64,000 bases of DNA from Psychrobacter fozii (GTDB lineage: Bacteria > Pseudomonadota > Gammaproteobacteria > Pseudomonadales > Moraxellaceae), in contig NZ_QJSU01000002.1 of NCBI RefSeq assembly GCF_003217155.1, positions 186,001-250,000 of the forward strand, written 5' to 3'. Under the pieces are notes generated by a model. It saw only the letters and a program-made list of their open reading frames with translations. It ran no database searches and had not been told where the DNA came from. Positions 1 to 9,005 of this stretch are shown here, piece after piece. Both the position numbers and the translations under genes were made by a program. Every line of letters starts with the position of its first letter. The first letter of the stretch is position 1.

Positions 1-876
1 AGAATGATACTGCCTTATACTAGGCTGTGGAAAAAAGAAGTCGAGAAAGCAAAAGACAAACCAGAGGAACAGGGTAATCATCTAAAAATAATGGTTTCAA
101 ATGTTTTGACGCCTAACGATAATACACAAAAACTGGTTGATTTGGTTAATCAAAAAGAACCTGATATTTTGATTACTTTAGAAAGTGATAAAAAATGGGA
201 AAAGGCATTACAGCAGATTGAATCTGATTATCCTTATACCGTAAAAGTGCCACTGGATAATCTGTATGGTATGCATCTCTATTCTAAGCTTGAGCTGATT
301 GATCCTGAAGTCAAATACTTGATGATTGATGATATTCCTTCTATTCATGCGCAGCTGCGCCTGCAAAGTGGTCGCGTCATTTGGTTGTATTGCTTGCATC
401 CTATGCCGCCCAGTCCAACCGAAGCAGACAAATCTACCACTCGAGATGCCGAGCTGCTCATGGTCGGAAAACACATAAAAGAAAACGACCAAACGGCGAT
501 ATTGGCAGGTGATCTCAATGATGTGGCATGGTCAAAGACGACTCGACGTTTTCAGCGTATATCTGGGTTACTAGACCCGCGTATTGGCCGACATTTTATC
601 AATACTTTCCACGTCAATTATCCATTTCTGCGTTGGGCTTTGGATCATATTTTCCATAGTGCTTGCTTTACCGTTGTAGATATAAAGCGTATGCCCTCTA
701 TTGGCTCTGACCACTTTCCTGTTATGACGACGCTACAATATGAGCCAGAAAAGACCAGCCAACAAGCACAAAATGCGCCTACTAAGGACGCAGAAGATAT
801 TAAAGAGACGGACCATAAAATAGAAGAAGGTAAAAAAGAAGGTAAAAAGGTATCAAAAGAACACGCAGAAGAGTAA
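1..876 (+). CDS. Endonuclease/exonuclease/phosphatase-family protein, 5' end cut by the window
   Basis: The visible 291 codons carry the C-terminal half of an EEP-fold (DNase I-like) metal-dependent phosphodiesterase. I see the GDLND motif near residue 170, where the Asp and Asn are normally metal and phosphate ligands, and a terminal SDHFPV motif near residue 236 that supplies the catalytic Asp-His pair. The frame stays open to base 1 and the ATG at base 4 has no ribosome site before it, so the real start is probably outside the window. Family relatives often have N-terminal membrane helices, which would lie upstream. The last 40 residues are a Lys/Glu-rich tail with no recognisable fold. 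The substrate cannot be told: nucleic acid, phosphoinositide-like or other phosphodiesters are all possible in this superfamily. Confidence 0.75.
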   Translation, partial: RMILPYTRLWKKEVEKAKDKPEEQGNHLKIMVSNVLTPNDNTQKLVDLVNQKEPDILITLESDKKWEKALQQIESDYPYTVKVPLDNLYGMHLYSKLELIDPEVKYLMIDDIPSIHAQLRLQSGRVIWLYCLHPMPPSPTEADKSTTRDAELLMVGKHIKENDQTAILAGDLNDVAWSKTTRRFQRISGLLDPRIGRHFINTFHVNYPFLRWALDHIFHSACFTVVDIKRMPSIGSDHFPVMTTLQYEPEKTSQQAQNAPTKDAEDIKETDHKIEEGKKEGKKVSKEHAEE

Positions 877-939
877 ATGATTTTGGGCCAACAGATACGA
901 TCTTGTTAGCCTATTGCATGGTTTAACTTTCTCTAAAAG

Positions 940-957
940 CGTAAGCATATGCTTACG
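940..957. repeat. Perfect 18-bp palindrome
   Basis: The sequence CGTAAGCATATGCTTACG is identical to its own reverse complement. It lies 64 bases after the stop of the EEP-family gene and about 190 bases before the hairpin terminator. It has no T-run, so it is not an intrinsic terminator. It could be a dimeric regulator's operator or an RNA hairpin. No promoter partner is evident. Confidence 0.4.
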
Positions 958-1148
958 TCAAATAAGGTCTTTAGCCTCTAGTTGTATCAAACTGATTGCC
1001 CTACAATACGACCATCAACACAAGGATATGCAAGGATGCAGTGTTGAGACAGTATCAATAAAAGCTCAGGTCAGCCCGCTGTCTTATAGGTTACTGTTCA
1101 TGACTTAGGATGAGTCAACACGGAAATAATAACAACATGAAGCGTTAA

Positions 1149-1187
1149 AGCCTCGAACCAATCGCCCTAGGTTCGGGGCTTTTCTTT
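1149..1187 (+). terminator. Intrinsic terminator downstream of the EEP-family gene
   Basis: An 11-bp stem (1149-1159 with 1170-1180, one G-T wobble) encloses a 10-base loop and is followed by TTTTCTTTG. The hairpin begins on the base after the TAA of a 12-codon Asn-rich micro-ORF (1110-1148), a layout reminiscent of attenuators, although no gene follows on this strand. Confidence 0.7.
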
Positions 1188-1273
1188 GTGTGTAAAATTC
1201 ATTCGTTGAAGAGTAATTTTTTGGGCTTTATAAAAAATTAGAATATCAGGAATCAGAAAATATTCTCAAACGA

Positions 1274-1381
1274 TATAGTCGGTGAACTACTAAACCGCTA
1301 CGGCGTTACCCTTCTTAGATGTACTACTTGTACAATCTGCAGTCGGCTGCCTTGTATCCATTTTAGAATTCTTTGACTATA
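1274..1381. mobile_element. MITE-like intergenic element, copy 1 (108 bp)
   Basis: Begins TATAGTCGGTGAAC and ends TTCTTTGACTATA. The two ends are imperfect inverted repeats that extend inward for roughly 30 bases (CTAAA and GCTAC blocks recur on both arms). It matches the copies at 8602, 27223 and 50744 nearly base for base. It lies between the terminators of the convergent EEP-family gene and surA. There is no coding potential. The TA-type ends suggest mobilisation by an IS630/Tc1-type transposase, which is an inference. Confidence 0.75.
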
Positions 1382-1410
1382 GCTTCTAAAAATAGGCGCT
1401 TATCAATAAA

Positions 1411-1444
1411 AAAGGGTACATGCATTGGCATGTACCCTTTTTCG
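1411..1444 (-). terminator. Bidirectional intrinsic terminator after surA
   Basis: A perfect 10-bp GC-containing stem (1414-1423 with 1428-1437) with the loop ATTG is flanked by an A-run on the left and a T-run on the right, so it can stop transcription in both directions. It ends the leftward lptD-surA transcripts. Confidence 0.85.
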
Positions 1445-1479
1445 AAAAGATTATTTATGTTGCTAATCTATTTAGTAGC

Positions 1480-2880
1480 TTATCCAAGTACTTGGATATA
1501 AGCGCTAGAACGTAACTCTTGTAGCCAGTCTTCTTGAGCTTGTGGTGCTAGGCGTTGGTACAGTGCTTGACGTGCCATATTGCGACGATATTGTTCACTA
1601 ACGTCCTGATCACGTTTACCATCAACTTTCAAGATATGCCAACCGAACTGAGTCTTGAAGGGAGCAGAATAATCACCGACCGCTGTATTTTTCATGACAG
1701 CCTCAAACGGACCGACCATATCCTCTTCACTAACCCAATCAAGATCACCACCGCGACCAGCTGAACCTGGATCATCTGAATAGGTCGATGCTAAACCAGC
1801 AAAGTCAGCGCCACTGCGTAGCTGCTCATATAAGTCATTGATTTTTTGTTCAGCAAGCGCATCAGTCTGGAGCTCATCAACTTTCACCAAGATGTGACGA
1901 GTTTGCCATTGCGGTATCAGCATAGTATCACTGGCTTTTTTATTAGCAAGCTTAATGATATCGATACCTTCAGGGGTAACTAATGGTTCGCTAACCGCAC
2001 CGACGTCAAGCTTGGTAATTTGGCTTGACAGTTCTGTAGGCAATGAGGCCGCTTTGTGAAAGCCCATATCGCCACCTTGTAGTGGGATAGGATAGCTACC
2101 TTGGCTAGCAGCGACAGCTTCCGTGACATTGACATCTGATACGAGCAGGCGAGTGCGTAATGCTTCCGCTACCTTTAATGCTTCTGCACGCTGCGCTTCA
2201 GATAAACGGCTATAGTCATCGATATAAGGCACGCGTACATGAATGGTTTGATATTCACTTTGGTTCAAACGCTTGGCTTCAGGAGATGCCAAAAATGCAT
2301 CGATATCCTGCTCGCTGATGCGGACACGATCACTGATTTGACGTTGCTGCAATGCTTGAATAGAGGCATCTTCGATCAACTGAGCACGCAGAGCAGCGTA
2401 GCTACCAGGTCTTGCTGCATCTAGACGTTGCTGCAATGCTGAGATGCTACCCAGTCCTTCTGCTTGTGCGATTTGACCCAGGCGCTGATTGATAGCGGCA
2501 TCGTCAGGTTTTAGGCCTGAGCGCTTGATCATAGATAGCTGTAACTCACGTAAGATAAGTGCATTTAACACTTCAGACTGTAGCTGAGCTGAGTTGGCAA
2601 TTGGCTCGCCAGCAGCTTGAGCACGTGCTTGAGCTTGCGTAATAGCCGCAACCAATTCACTTTTTAAGATAGCATTCTCATTGACTAATGCAATGATGCC
2701 GTCTGTGCTATTGGCTGGAGTCAGGCGATTCACGTTGCTTTGTTCAGCATTGGTTGTCGCTTTAGCCGCTGCAGGCTTTACGGTGGCAGCTTGGGCATTG
2801 AGACTAAGCACAAGGCCTGCACTCATACCCATAGAAAACAGTACAGCACGGCTGGTTTGACGTACAGAAAAAAATCTCAT
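1480..2880 (-). CDS. surA: Periplasmic chaperone and peptidyl-prolyl isomerase SurA
   Basis: This 466-residue protein escorts unfolded outer-membrane proteins to the Bam complex and carries parvulin-type prolyl isomerase modules. In order: a signal peptide (about 1-31, cleavage near LNAQA), a SurA N-terminal chaperone region (about 55-185), a first parvulin domain (about 215-325) and a second, better conserved parvulin domain (about 335-430) with the typical RHILVK start, YSDDPGSAGRGGDL stretch and FGWHILKV end. The start at 2880 is chosen over an ATG at 2934 because GAGGAG lies four bases upstream and the signal peptide then begins properly with MRFF. It lies downstream of lptD on the same strand with a 245-base gap, the same neighbourhood as in Escherichia coli, and probably shares its transcript. 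Confidence 0.95.
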   Translation of the reverse strand: MRFFSVRQTSRAVLFSMGMSAGLVLSLNAQAATVKPAAAKATTNAEQSNVNRLTPANSTDGIIALVNENAILKSELVAAITQAQARAQAAGEPIANSAQLQSEVLNALILRELQLSMIKRSGLKPDDAAINQRLGQIAQAEGLGSISALQQRLDAARPGSYAALRAQLIEDASIQALQQRQISDRVRISEQDIDAFLASPEAKRLNQSEYQTIHVRVPYIDDYSRLSEAQRAEALKVAEALRTRLLVSDVNVTEAVAASQGSYPIPLQGGDMGFHKAASLPTELSSQITKLDVGAVSEPLVTPEGIDIIKLANKKASDTMLIPQWQTRHILVKVDELQTDALAEQKINDLYEQLRSGADFAGLASTYSDDPGSAGRGGDLDWVSEEDMVGPFEAVMKNTAVGDYSAPFKTQFGWHILKVDGKRDQDVSEQYRRNMARQALYQRLAPQAQEDWLQELRSSAYIQVLG

Positions 2881-3125
2881 GATGCTCCTCATCAATGTCA
2901 TCGCATCGGATGGTAGTTGGTCAACCATATCCATTATATTTTAATAATCATATACTGAATAATCTTGTCCATAATAATGTGATAAATAGTATCACGTAAA
3001 TAGATAGCTACGCGAGTAATGGGATAGGCTGACTTTATTTAGCCGCTCATTCTTAATTTGTTCAGCTAAGCAACTTATCGGTCTGTCATAAAGTTTTGGT
3101 TTTATAACAGACCTTGTAAGAAATC

Positions 3126-6100
3126 CTAGTTTTTCCACGCAGTTTGTACAGTATCAAAGCCACGTACCTTCTCAGACAGTAAACGCGTCAAACTGCCATT
3201 ACCACTGCCAAGACCACTTAGTCTAAGCTCTGCCATGATTGCTTGTGTCGGCTCATTGGTAACATCCAAGTCATTATAATAACGACGGCCATAAACGGCA
3301 AAACCAAAGCAGCAGTCTTCGTAATCGACACCAACAAGTGCATCAAGCATCTTGCTGTTGCGATAATCATATTGGCCTTGTGTCAATATTCGCCATTTAT
3401 TATTGATAGGGAATATAGCCGATGCAGTAACGGCAGATAATGGTAGCTGATTGGTGTTCGTATCACTTTGACGCTTTACAAAGCCGACATTAAATAAGCT
3501 GTTGTCTGTTGGCTGGTAACGTAGCTCAGTTGTGATAAAGTTTAAGTCATAGCTATTGTCCAATGCACCGTTCACATCGACCCAAACGTTATTATATGGT
3601 TGGATACTCGCATCCCAAACCATGCCTGATGATGACGTAGTAAAAACAGGCTCATCATCGGTGAGCGTGACGCGACCATCATCGATATAAAACTGCTCTG
3701 CAATACTACCATCGAAACGTGTCACACCCGTTGCATCGATGTAACGATAATTAATCCCTGGCGTAACGGCATGCAAGTCTTGCAAGCGGTCATGACCTAA
3801 AAACCAACTGTCCGAAAATAGCTGCTCATAGTTGGTTGAGGCAATACGGGTATTAAAGTTAGGAATGTCATTCTGGTCTTCGTATGGTGCATAAGTGTAC
3901 TTCAATCGCGGATTGAGTAACTGATAACCACCCATAGTATCGTCAAACGCACCAAATGGTGAACCGGCACGGTATAGATGTAGTCCGGCATCAATGCTGG
4001 CTTGCGGTACAAACGCTGATAGACTGCCATCTTCTGCACTTAGCGAGCTATCTTCTAAGCTGTCTTCGTCGTATGCCGTATAGAGATGTTGTAGGCTCAG
4101 CTTTGGTTTAATGTAGCCCCACGAAGATTCGATCGGGTAAGCGGCGCTAATTTTATTATAAAGACGTGTACCGCTTTTTTCAGTCTCAGAACCATCATCG
4201 ATAGATTTTTTAAAGTACGCTGAATCACTAACACCCGTAATTTCAAAGTTATTGTTTGTCGGTATACGGTAGTTCAGCATTAGTTGTGGCAGGCGAGAGT
4301 AAGGTTTGTCTTTATCCTCTAGTGCGTCACCATCGCTATCAAAAGCATCCAGTGTTTGAAAGGTCTCGAGTTTTAGCTCACCAGTGACATAGTCGTTATA
4401 ATAGTTGAGACGGGCACGTCTCGGTAAATTTACCGTACTATCGGATAAACCAAGGGTATCAAAGTCATCCAGGTAGTCCGAATCCGAGACATAGCTGTAT
4501 TTGAGATCCCCGCTTAAACGCGGAATACTCTTGGATTCCCAAGTATGATCATAAAATAGACTGCTACGATTTTCGTCATCGTACTCGTTATCATTAGGGA
4601 GGTATGAACCAGTTACCGTACCTTTCCCATAGTTTTCGGTCAAATAACGAAACTCACCTGATAACATGGGGTTGCGATCAGTATAAATATGGGTATTAAG
4701 CGTAGCATCGTAATTGGGTGCCAAATTTAAATAATAAGGTACATCAACTTCAAGACCAGTTTCACTACTAATACCGACATTCGGTAATAAGAAGCCACTA
4801 CTGCGGCGACTGTCTATTGGGAAGTTAAAATAGGGTAGATAGAATACTGGTATGTCAGCGATACGGAACGTTGTATCGTAAGCTTCACCGCGGCCTGTTT
4901 CTGTATCTAAATCAATAGTTTTGGCATCAAACTGCCATTTTCGATTCATGGGTGGGCAGGTACTAAACATGACATCATCTAATTCATAGTGACTGTCATT
5001 GGGTCTGTTTAAGCGCTTGGCATAGCCATGTGCTTGTAGATCGACACTAGCAAAAGCCACATTCTCAGCGGTTGATTGTCCCGTTTCCGTGTTGTAGTTC
5101 AAGCTGTCAGCGACGCCAATCAGGCCACCTTGTGACGCTCTTTCACTTAAACTGGCTTGAGTATTATTCATAGCCTGATTGGGTACATTATTCCGTGGTA
5201 CTTTTTGCCCTGTCGCTTGGTCAGTAAACATGACGTTGCCTTGGGCTGCTGCCACACCTTTGCTCAAATCTAGCGAGACTTTTTCTGCTGCTATTTGTTG
5301 GGTGCCTTGATTAATAATGACATTACCCGAGAGCTCAGCATAGTCAACGCTGTCGTAATAACCATAGTCCGATTCTGTAAACAGAGGTGCTCGGTTATTT
5401 TCTAGACTATTAGTTGCTCCAGCCTCATTGACAGCACGCTGATAATTAGGGTTGCTATGTGGATATACCCATTGACCTTCACAGCGTTGTGAGCTATCTA
5501 CAGTACGTATCGGTATCTGTAAATTCTTACCAACTTTAGGAATGACCTGAGGACTGGTTGTGTCGACCATACTATCAGCGGTTGGAAGCTCAGTATCGGG
5601 TGTTAGCTCATAGAACTCTGCCAAGCGCATTAAGCTGTCTTGAATGCTTTCATCATTTAAATCAAGCTTGTTGGTGTTTTTTGCAGCTTTAGGCGTGCTG
5701 GTATCATTACTTTGTGTAGCGGCAATGCTTTTCTGAGTATCGAGTGCTGGTACAAAAGCTGAATTGTTACTGTCTTGATTATCGCTGTCTTTATTGTCGC
5801 TGTCTTTAATGGCAGTGACTTCTAGAGAGCTGTCATCTAGGGTGTCTTTACTAATGGCACTCTCAGTATTGAACAAGCTGTCATTATTGACAGAGCTATC
5901 ACTGAGGCCGCTATCGTTAAAAGAGCTGCTATCTAAAGTGCTAACACTTGCAGCCGTATCAATACTATTAATGCCGTCAGTTAAAGTTGAGTCATCAATA
6001 GTAGCTTTAGCAGCGACGGCTGCCTGTTGCGACTGCTTGGTTGCAGCAGTAGTCTTTGGACTCTGACTCGCTTGATAGTTAATATCACTATAATCAGGCG

Positions 6101-6293
6101 TTTGATTGATGTTGCTATTAGCATTAGGCGCTGCTTTAGATATGTAACGTGTACTACTATCGGTGAGGATCGGCGCAGTTTTTTGTGTGTCAGCATCGCT
6201 GATTGCAGCATTAACGGCTAGGCTAGATAAGCCTAAGGCGCCAAATAAGATCACGCGAATGCTTTGGTAAAGCGGAGAATATAACAAGGGCAC
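3126..6293 (-). CDS. lptD: LPS-assembly outer-membrane protein LptD
   Basis: The beta-barrel that, with lipoprotein LptE, inserts LPS or LOS into the outer leaflet. At 1055 residues it is much longer than the roughly 780 of E. coli. After a signal peptide (1-29) comes a Ser/Asp/Asn-rich low-complexity stretch (about 90-205), then the periplasmic OstA-like domain (about 300-460) and the barrel (about 480-1055). The four cysteines expected for the two rearranging disulfides are present: C271, C446 (in FSTCPPMNRKW) and the adjacent pair C994-C995. The best start is GTG at 6293, with AGGT just upstream. A TTG at 6287 is also possible, and no in-frame ATG is near. It is divergent from amgK and upstream of surA. 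The insert looks like a disordered linker and is not a known domain. Confidence 0.95.
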   Translation of the reverse strand: MPLLYSPLYQSIRVILFGALGLSSLAVNAAISDADTQKTAPILTDSSTRYISKAAPNANSNINQTPDYSDINYQASQSPKTTAATKQSQQAAVAAKATIDDSTLTDGINSIDTAASVSTLDSSSFNDSGLSDSSVNNDSLFNTESAISKDTLDDSSLEVTAIKDSDNKDSDNQDSNNSAFVPALDTQKSIAATQSNDTSTPKAAKNTNKLDLNDESIQDSLMRLAEFYELTPDTELPTADSMVDTTSPQVIPKVGKNLQIPIRTVDSSQRCEGQWVYPHSNPNYQRAVNEAGATNSLENNRAPLFTESDYGYYDSVDYAELSGNVIINQGTQQIAAEKVSLDLSKGVAAAQGNVMFTDQATGQKVPRNNVPNQAMNNTQASLSERASQGGLIGVADSLNYNTETGQSTAENVAFASVDLQAHGYAKRLNRPNDSHYELDDVMFSTCPPMNRKWQFDAKTIDLDTETGRGEAYDTTFRIADIPVFYLPYFNFPIDSRRSSGFLLPNVGISSETGLEVDVPYYLNLAPNYDATLNTHIYTDRNPMLSGEFRYLTENYGKGTVTGSYLPNDNEYDDENRSSLFYDHTWESKSIPRLSGDLKYSYVSDSDYLDDFDTLGLSDSTVNLPRRARLNYYNDYVTGELKLETFQTLDAFDSDGDALEDKDKPYSRLPQLMLNYRIPTNNNFEITGVSDSAYFKKSIDDGSETEKSGTRLYNKISAAYPIESSWGYIKPKLSLQHLYTAYDEDSLEDSSLSAEDGSLSAFVPQASIDAGLHLYRAGSPFGAFDDTMGGYQLLNPRLKYTYAPYEDQNDIPNFNTRIASTNYEQLFSDSWFLGHDRLQDLHAVTPGINYRYIDATGVTRFDGSIAEQFYIDDGRVTLTDDEPVFTTSSSGMVWDASIQPYNNVWVDVNGALDNSYDLNFITTELRYQPTDNSLFNVGFVKRQSDTNTNQLPLSAVTASAIFPINNKWRILTQGQYDYRNSKMLDALVGVDYEDCCFGFAVYGRRYYNDLDVTNEPTQAIMAELRLSGLGSGNGSLTRLLSEKVRGFDTVQTAWKN

Positions 6294-6670
6294 ACCTATG
6301 ATTGCAGAGCCTATTGGATTGCGATACTGAGCTTAGTAGCCGCATTATTGAACAAGGTATAGCAGTTAATAAACGACTAAAAAATCACTAATTGCTAATA
6401 GCGATCTCAAGAATTTGAGTGTTTTACATATAATGACGACTAATCATAGTCAAAAAAAACCAAATCAGCTACACTATTTACCAAAATTTATAATATAGCT
6501 AGGCTGCTTTTCGAATGATTGCCGAGATTATGCTTAGCGCCGCTAGATATTGAATGATAACTCAATATACTTGTTATAGCAGTTATTGTGGCTCAAGATT
6601 TCACCATTTTAACAAGGTTTTGCCTGACTTATCACTACTTTAATTGTTTACGACTTATATTTAACCTGCG
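6294..6670. other. Intergenic region between divergent lptD and amgK
   Basis: 377 bases, AT-rich, with no open frame worth calling. It must hold the promoters for both divergent transcripts. I could not pick out a convincing -35/-10 pair or an operator by eye. Confidence 0.5.
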
Positions 6671-7792
6671 ATGCCCATTATGACTGACAAACTAACTTTA
6701 GAGCCGAACATGACTGATACCAAAACCAATAGTCGCCTACAGCAGCTAGAGAGCTGGTTGCAGCAGATATTTACAGGTAAAATATTTAACTTAGATAGCC
6801 TGCCTGGTGATGCCAGCGCCCGCCAGTATCACCGTATTCAACTACCAAAAGATGATGGTAATGGAGCGTTGAATTACATTGTCATGGATTCTGCTGACGA
6901 ACAAGACGCCATGCGTCAGTTCATTAACGTCGCAAAATTGATGTCACCTGCTATTAATGTACCAGCGATTGTCGCACAAGATGTGACCAAAGGCTTTTTG
7001 GTCTTACAAGATTTTGGTGCGGTAGAGTTCGCCCATTTGCTTGTTGATGCACCCTCTACTCAAGTGAACGAATACTATCAATTGGCAATGCAGACGTTGG
7101 TCGCACTACAGACCGTACCTGTTGAGACAGCAAAATCTCAGCACCAATTGCCAGATTATGATACGGCGTTATTAGATCGTGAAATGGAGCTGTTTACGGA
7201 TTGGTTTATACCATATATCGGCATAGCGCTTGATAAAACGTTGTGGGACAATTTAAAAGTAGCATTGACCAAAGAGATTTTGCAGCAGCCACAAGTCATC
7301 GTTCATCGTGATTATCACAGCCGAAATCTGATGCAAGACCAAGCAGACCATTCACGCTTGGGTGTGATTGATTTTCAAGATGCAGTGGTTGGCTCTTACA
7401 CCTATGATTTGGTGTCATTGGTACGTGATGCTTATGTTGAATGGCCGGAGCGTCAAATATCTGAATGGATAAAAGACTTTTGGCAATTACAGCAGCAAGC
7501 AGAGCTAACCACAGCTGCCAGTGCGCAACAGTTTGAAAATGATGTCAATGTGATGGGCGTGCAGCGTCATCTAAAAGTACTGGGGATTTTTATCCGTTTG
7601 TCTGAGCGTGATGGCAAAGACCGCTATTTAGCAGATATTCCTAAAGTGATGAGTGATTTAGTTTTTGAGCTAGAGTGGCTTGGCAAACACGGTAGTGATA
7701 GCTTACAACAAGCGCTACTACCATTTAATAAATGGCTTGTGGATACTGTGCTGCCTGCATATCAGCATAAGTTTGTGCAACAGTATATCTAA
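6671..7792 (+). CDS. amgK: N-acetylmuramate/N-acetylglucosamine anomeric kinase AmgK
   Basis: An aminoglycoside-phosphotransferase-fold kinase of 373 residues. In the MurNAc recycling route known from Pseudomonas, AmgK phosphorylates the sugar at C1 and MurU then makes UDP-MurNAc, bypassing de novo synthesis and lowering fosfomycin sensitivity. The catalytic loop HRDYHSRNLM (H212, R213, D214) and the metal-binding DFQDAVVG (D234) are intact, and a DASARQY stretch near residue 40 is the nucleotide-loop region. The next gene, 58 bases on, is murU, which fixes the assignment over other APH-like kinases. The start is uncertain: ATGs at 6671, 6680 and 6710 are all in frame and none has a strong ribosome site. 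Confidence 0.88.
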   Translation: MPIMTDKLTLEPNMTDTKTNSRLQQLESWLQQIFTGKIFNLDSLPGDASARQYHRIQLPKDDGNGALNYIVMDSADEQDAMRQFINVAKLMSPAINVPAIVAQDVTKGFLVLQDFGAVEFAHLLVDAPSTQVNEYYQLAMQTLVALQTVPVETAKSQHQLPDYDTALLDREMELFTDWFIPYIGIALDKTLWDNLKVALTKEILQQPQVIVHRDYHSRNLMQDQADHSRLGVIDFQDAVVGSYTYDLVSLVRDAYVEWPERQISEWIKDFWQLQQQAELTTAASAQQFENDVNVMGVQRHLKVLGIFIRLSERDGKDRYLADIPKVMSDLVFELEWLGKHGSDSLQQALLPFNKWLVDTVLPAYQHKFVQQYI

Positions 7793-7850
7793 ACCTATTT
7801 ATCATATTAGTATTTCAAGAGCTTAAAACTCACACATTATAGGAGGGTAC

Positions 7851-8585
7851 ATGTCTACCTCTACGATTACACAAGCCATGATTTTGGCAGCGGGCAAGGG
7901 TACTCGTCTACGCCCGTTGACGCTTGAGACGCCCAAGCCTTTGGTGGAAGTTGCGGGTCAGCCGCTTATCGTTTGGCATATCAAAGCGCTACAGGCGGCA
8001 GGTATCACTGATATTACGATCAATGCGTCATGGTTGGCTGATAAGCTCATCGATACGTTGGGTGATGGCGCTCAATATGGCGTAAAACTGCATTGGTCAG
8101 TAGAAGGCGATGAACCTTTAGAAACGGCAGGTGGTATTTTTCAGGCACTACAAACTGGTAAGCTGCGTGATGAGCCGTTTATCTTAGTGAATTCTGATGT
8201 TTGGACGACATATGATTTTACCCAGTTGCAAGACTATACACTGGGTGCTGATCAGCGTGCGCATTTACTCTTGATTGATAATCCGGCGCACAATGATAGC
8301 GGAGATTTTGCGATTAATAACGGGCTTGCTAGTGAGCAACCTGTAGGTGATGGTGATAAATATACCTTTGCTGGCATCAGTGTGATGTCGCCTAGATTGG
8401 TTGATGGCTTGGTATCAGGTCAGCCAGCAGCATTGGCACCATTGCTCAAACAAGCAATGCTCAAGTTCCAGATTACTGCTGAAGTCATTATTGATAATTG
8501 GATAGATGTGGGCACGCCTGAGCGCTTGGAACAGGTAAACGAGTTTATTGAAAGTAAAGGTGCCCAAAATCACTTAGGTGTATAA
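7851..8585 (+). CDS. murU: N-acetylmuramate alpha-1-phosphate uridylyltransferase MurU
   Basis: A 244-residue sugar-1-phosphate nucleotidyltransferase that makes UDP-MurNAc from MurNAc-1-phosphate and UTP. The N-terminal signature MILAAGKGTRLRPLT followed by PKPLVEVAGQPLI (about 11-40) is the nucleotide-binding loop. LVNSDVWTTYDF (about 112) holds the metal-binding Asp. DNWIDVGTPERL near the C-terminus is typical of the family. The protein is short because it lacks the beta-helix acyltransferase domain of GlmU. A very good ribosome site (AGGAGGG) precedes the ATG. It is the second gene of an amgK-murU operon, and a MITE-like element starts 17 bases after its stop. GlmU- or RmlA-type enzymes are alternatives made unlikely by size and neighbour. 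Confidence 0.9.
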   Translation: MSTSTITQAMILAAGKGTRLRPLTLETPKPLVEVAGQPLIVWHIKALQAAGITDITINASWLADKLIDTLGDGAQYGVKLHWSVEGDEPLETAGGIFQALQTGKLRDEPFILVNSDVWTTYDFTQLQDYTLGADQRAHLLLIDNPAHNDSGDFAINNGLASEQPVGDGDKYTFAGISVMSPRLVDGLVSGQPAALAPLLKQAMLKFQITAEVIIDNWIDVGTPERLEQVNEFIESKGAQNHLGV

Positions 8586-8601
8586 GCTCAATAAATTCTT
8601 A

Positions 8602-8700
8602 TATAGTCAGAGAACTACTAAACTGCTACGGTGTTAGCCTCCTTAGATGTACAATCTACAATCAACTGCCTTGTAGCAATTTTAGATTTCTTTGACTATA
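8602..8700. mobile_element. MITE-like intergenic element, copy 2 (99 bp, internal deletion)
   Basis: Same element as at 1274, starting TATAGTCAGAGAAC and ending TTCTTTGACTATA. It is nine bases shorter because the CTACTTGTA segment near the centre is missing. That loss between two GTAC-like repeats looks like slippage. It lies between the murU stop and the shared terminator. Confidence 0.8.
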
Positions 8701-8711
8701 TGATTATGTGC

Positions 8712-8748
8712 AAAAAAGCAGCGTTGATTTAATCAACGCTGCTTTTTT
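8712..8748. terminator. Bidirectional terminator between murU and the cyd locus
   Basis: A near-perfect hairpin: AAAAAAGCAGCGTTGATT pairs with AATCAACGCTGCTTTTTT around a one-base loop region. A- and T-runs flank both sides, so it serves convergent transcripts from murU and from the leftward cyd genes. Confidence 0.9.
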
Positions 8749-8769
8749 ATGCGTGTATTTCAATAAATA

Positions 8770-8886
8770 TTAAACACCCATTGCTAGTTTGATTAGCTGT
8801 GCGATGGTAAACACGACCAAAAATCCTGCCACATATAGGCCGACAAACCATAGCCATTGTGACTTTTTCTTACTGAGCTTTTTCAT
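8770..8886 (-). CDS. Small DUF2474-like membrane protein of the bd oxidase locus
   Basis: A 38-residue protein: a Lys-rich N-terminus (MKKLSKKKSQ) followed by one hydrophobic segment (WLWFVGLYVAGFLVVFTIAQL). Single-helix proteins of this kind, called DUF2474, follow the cydAB-type genes of cyanide-insensitive bd oxidases and may act as a small accessory subunit like CydX. The role is inferred from position. The start at 8886 has GGGAGA five bases upstream. A longer frame back to 8952 adds a second hydrophobic segment but has no ribosome site. It lies 119 bases downstream of cydB on the same strand. Confidence 0.65.
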   Translation of the reverse strand: MKKLSKKKSQWLWFVGLYVAGFLVVFTIAQLIKLAMGV

Positions 8887-9005
8887 GCTCGTCTCCCATT
8901 TACGTGTCAATACGCTTTTGAACATCAGTATAGCTACTGCTAATAACAGCAATAGCCAGTGACTGTTTTATCAATTCATATGTCCATGCTTAACGTTCTT
9001 ATTTA

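Noticed and set aside
914..1108. 64-codon open frame on the plus strand
   Set aside because: No ribosome site, spans the palindrome, and the residue pattern is not protein-like.
1149..1180. GGTTCG-containing hairpin resembling a tRNA T-arm
   Set aside because: No acceptor, D or anticodon arms around it; the following T-run makes it a terminator.
5794..6066. Leu/Ser-rich plus-strand frame opposite lptD
   Set aside because: A shadow of the repetitive Ser/Asp codons of lptD on the other strand.
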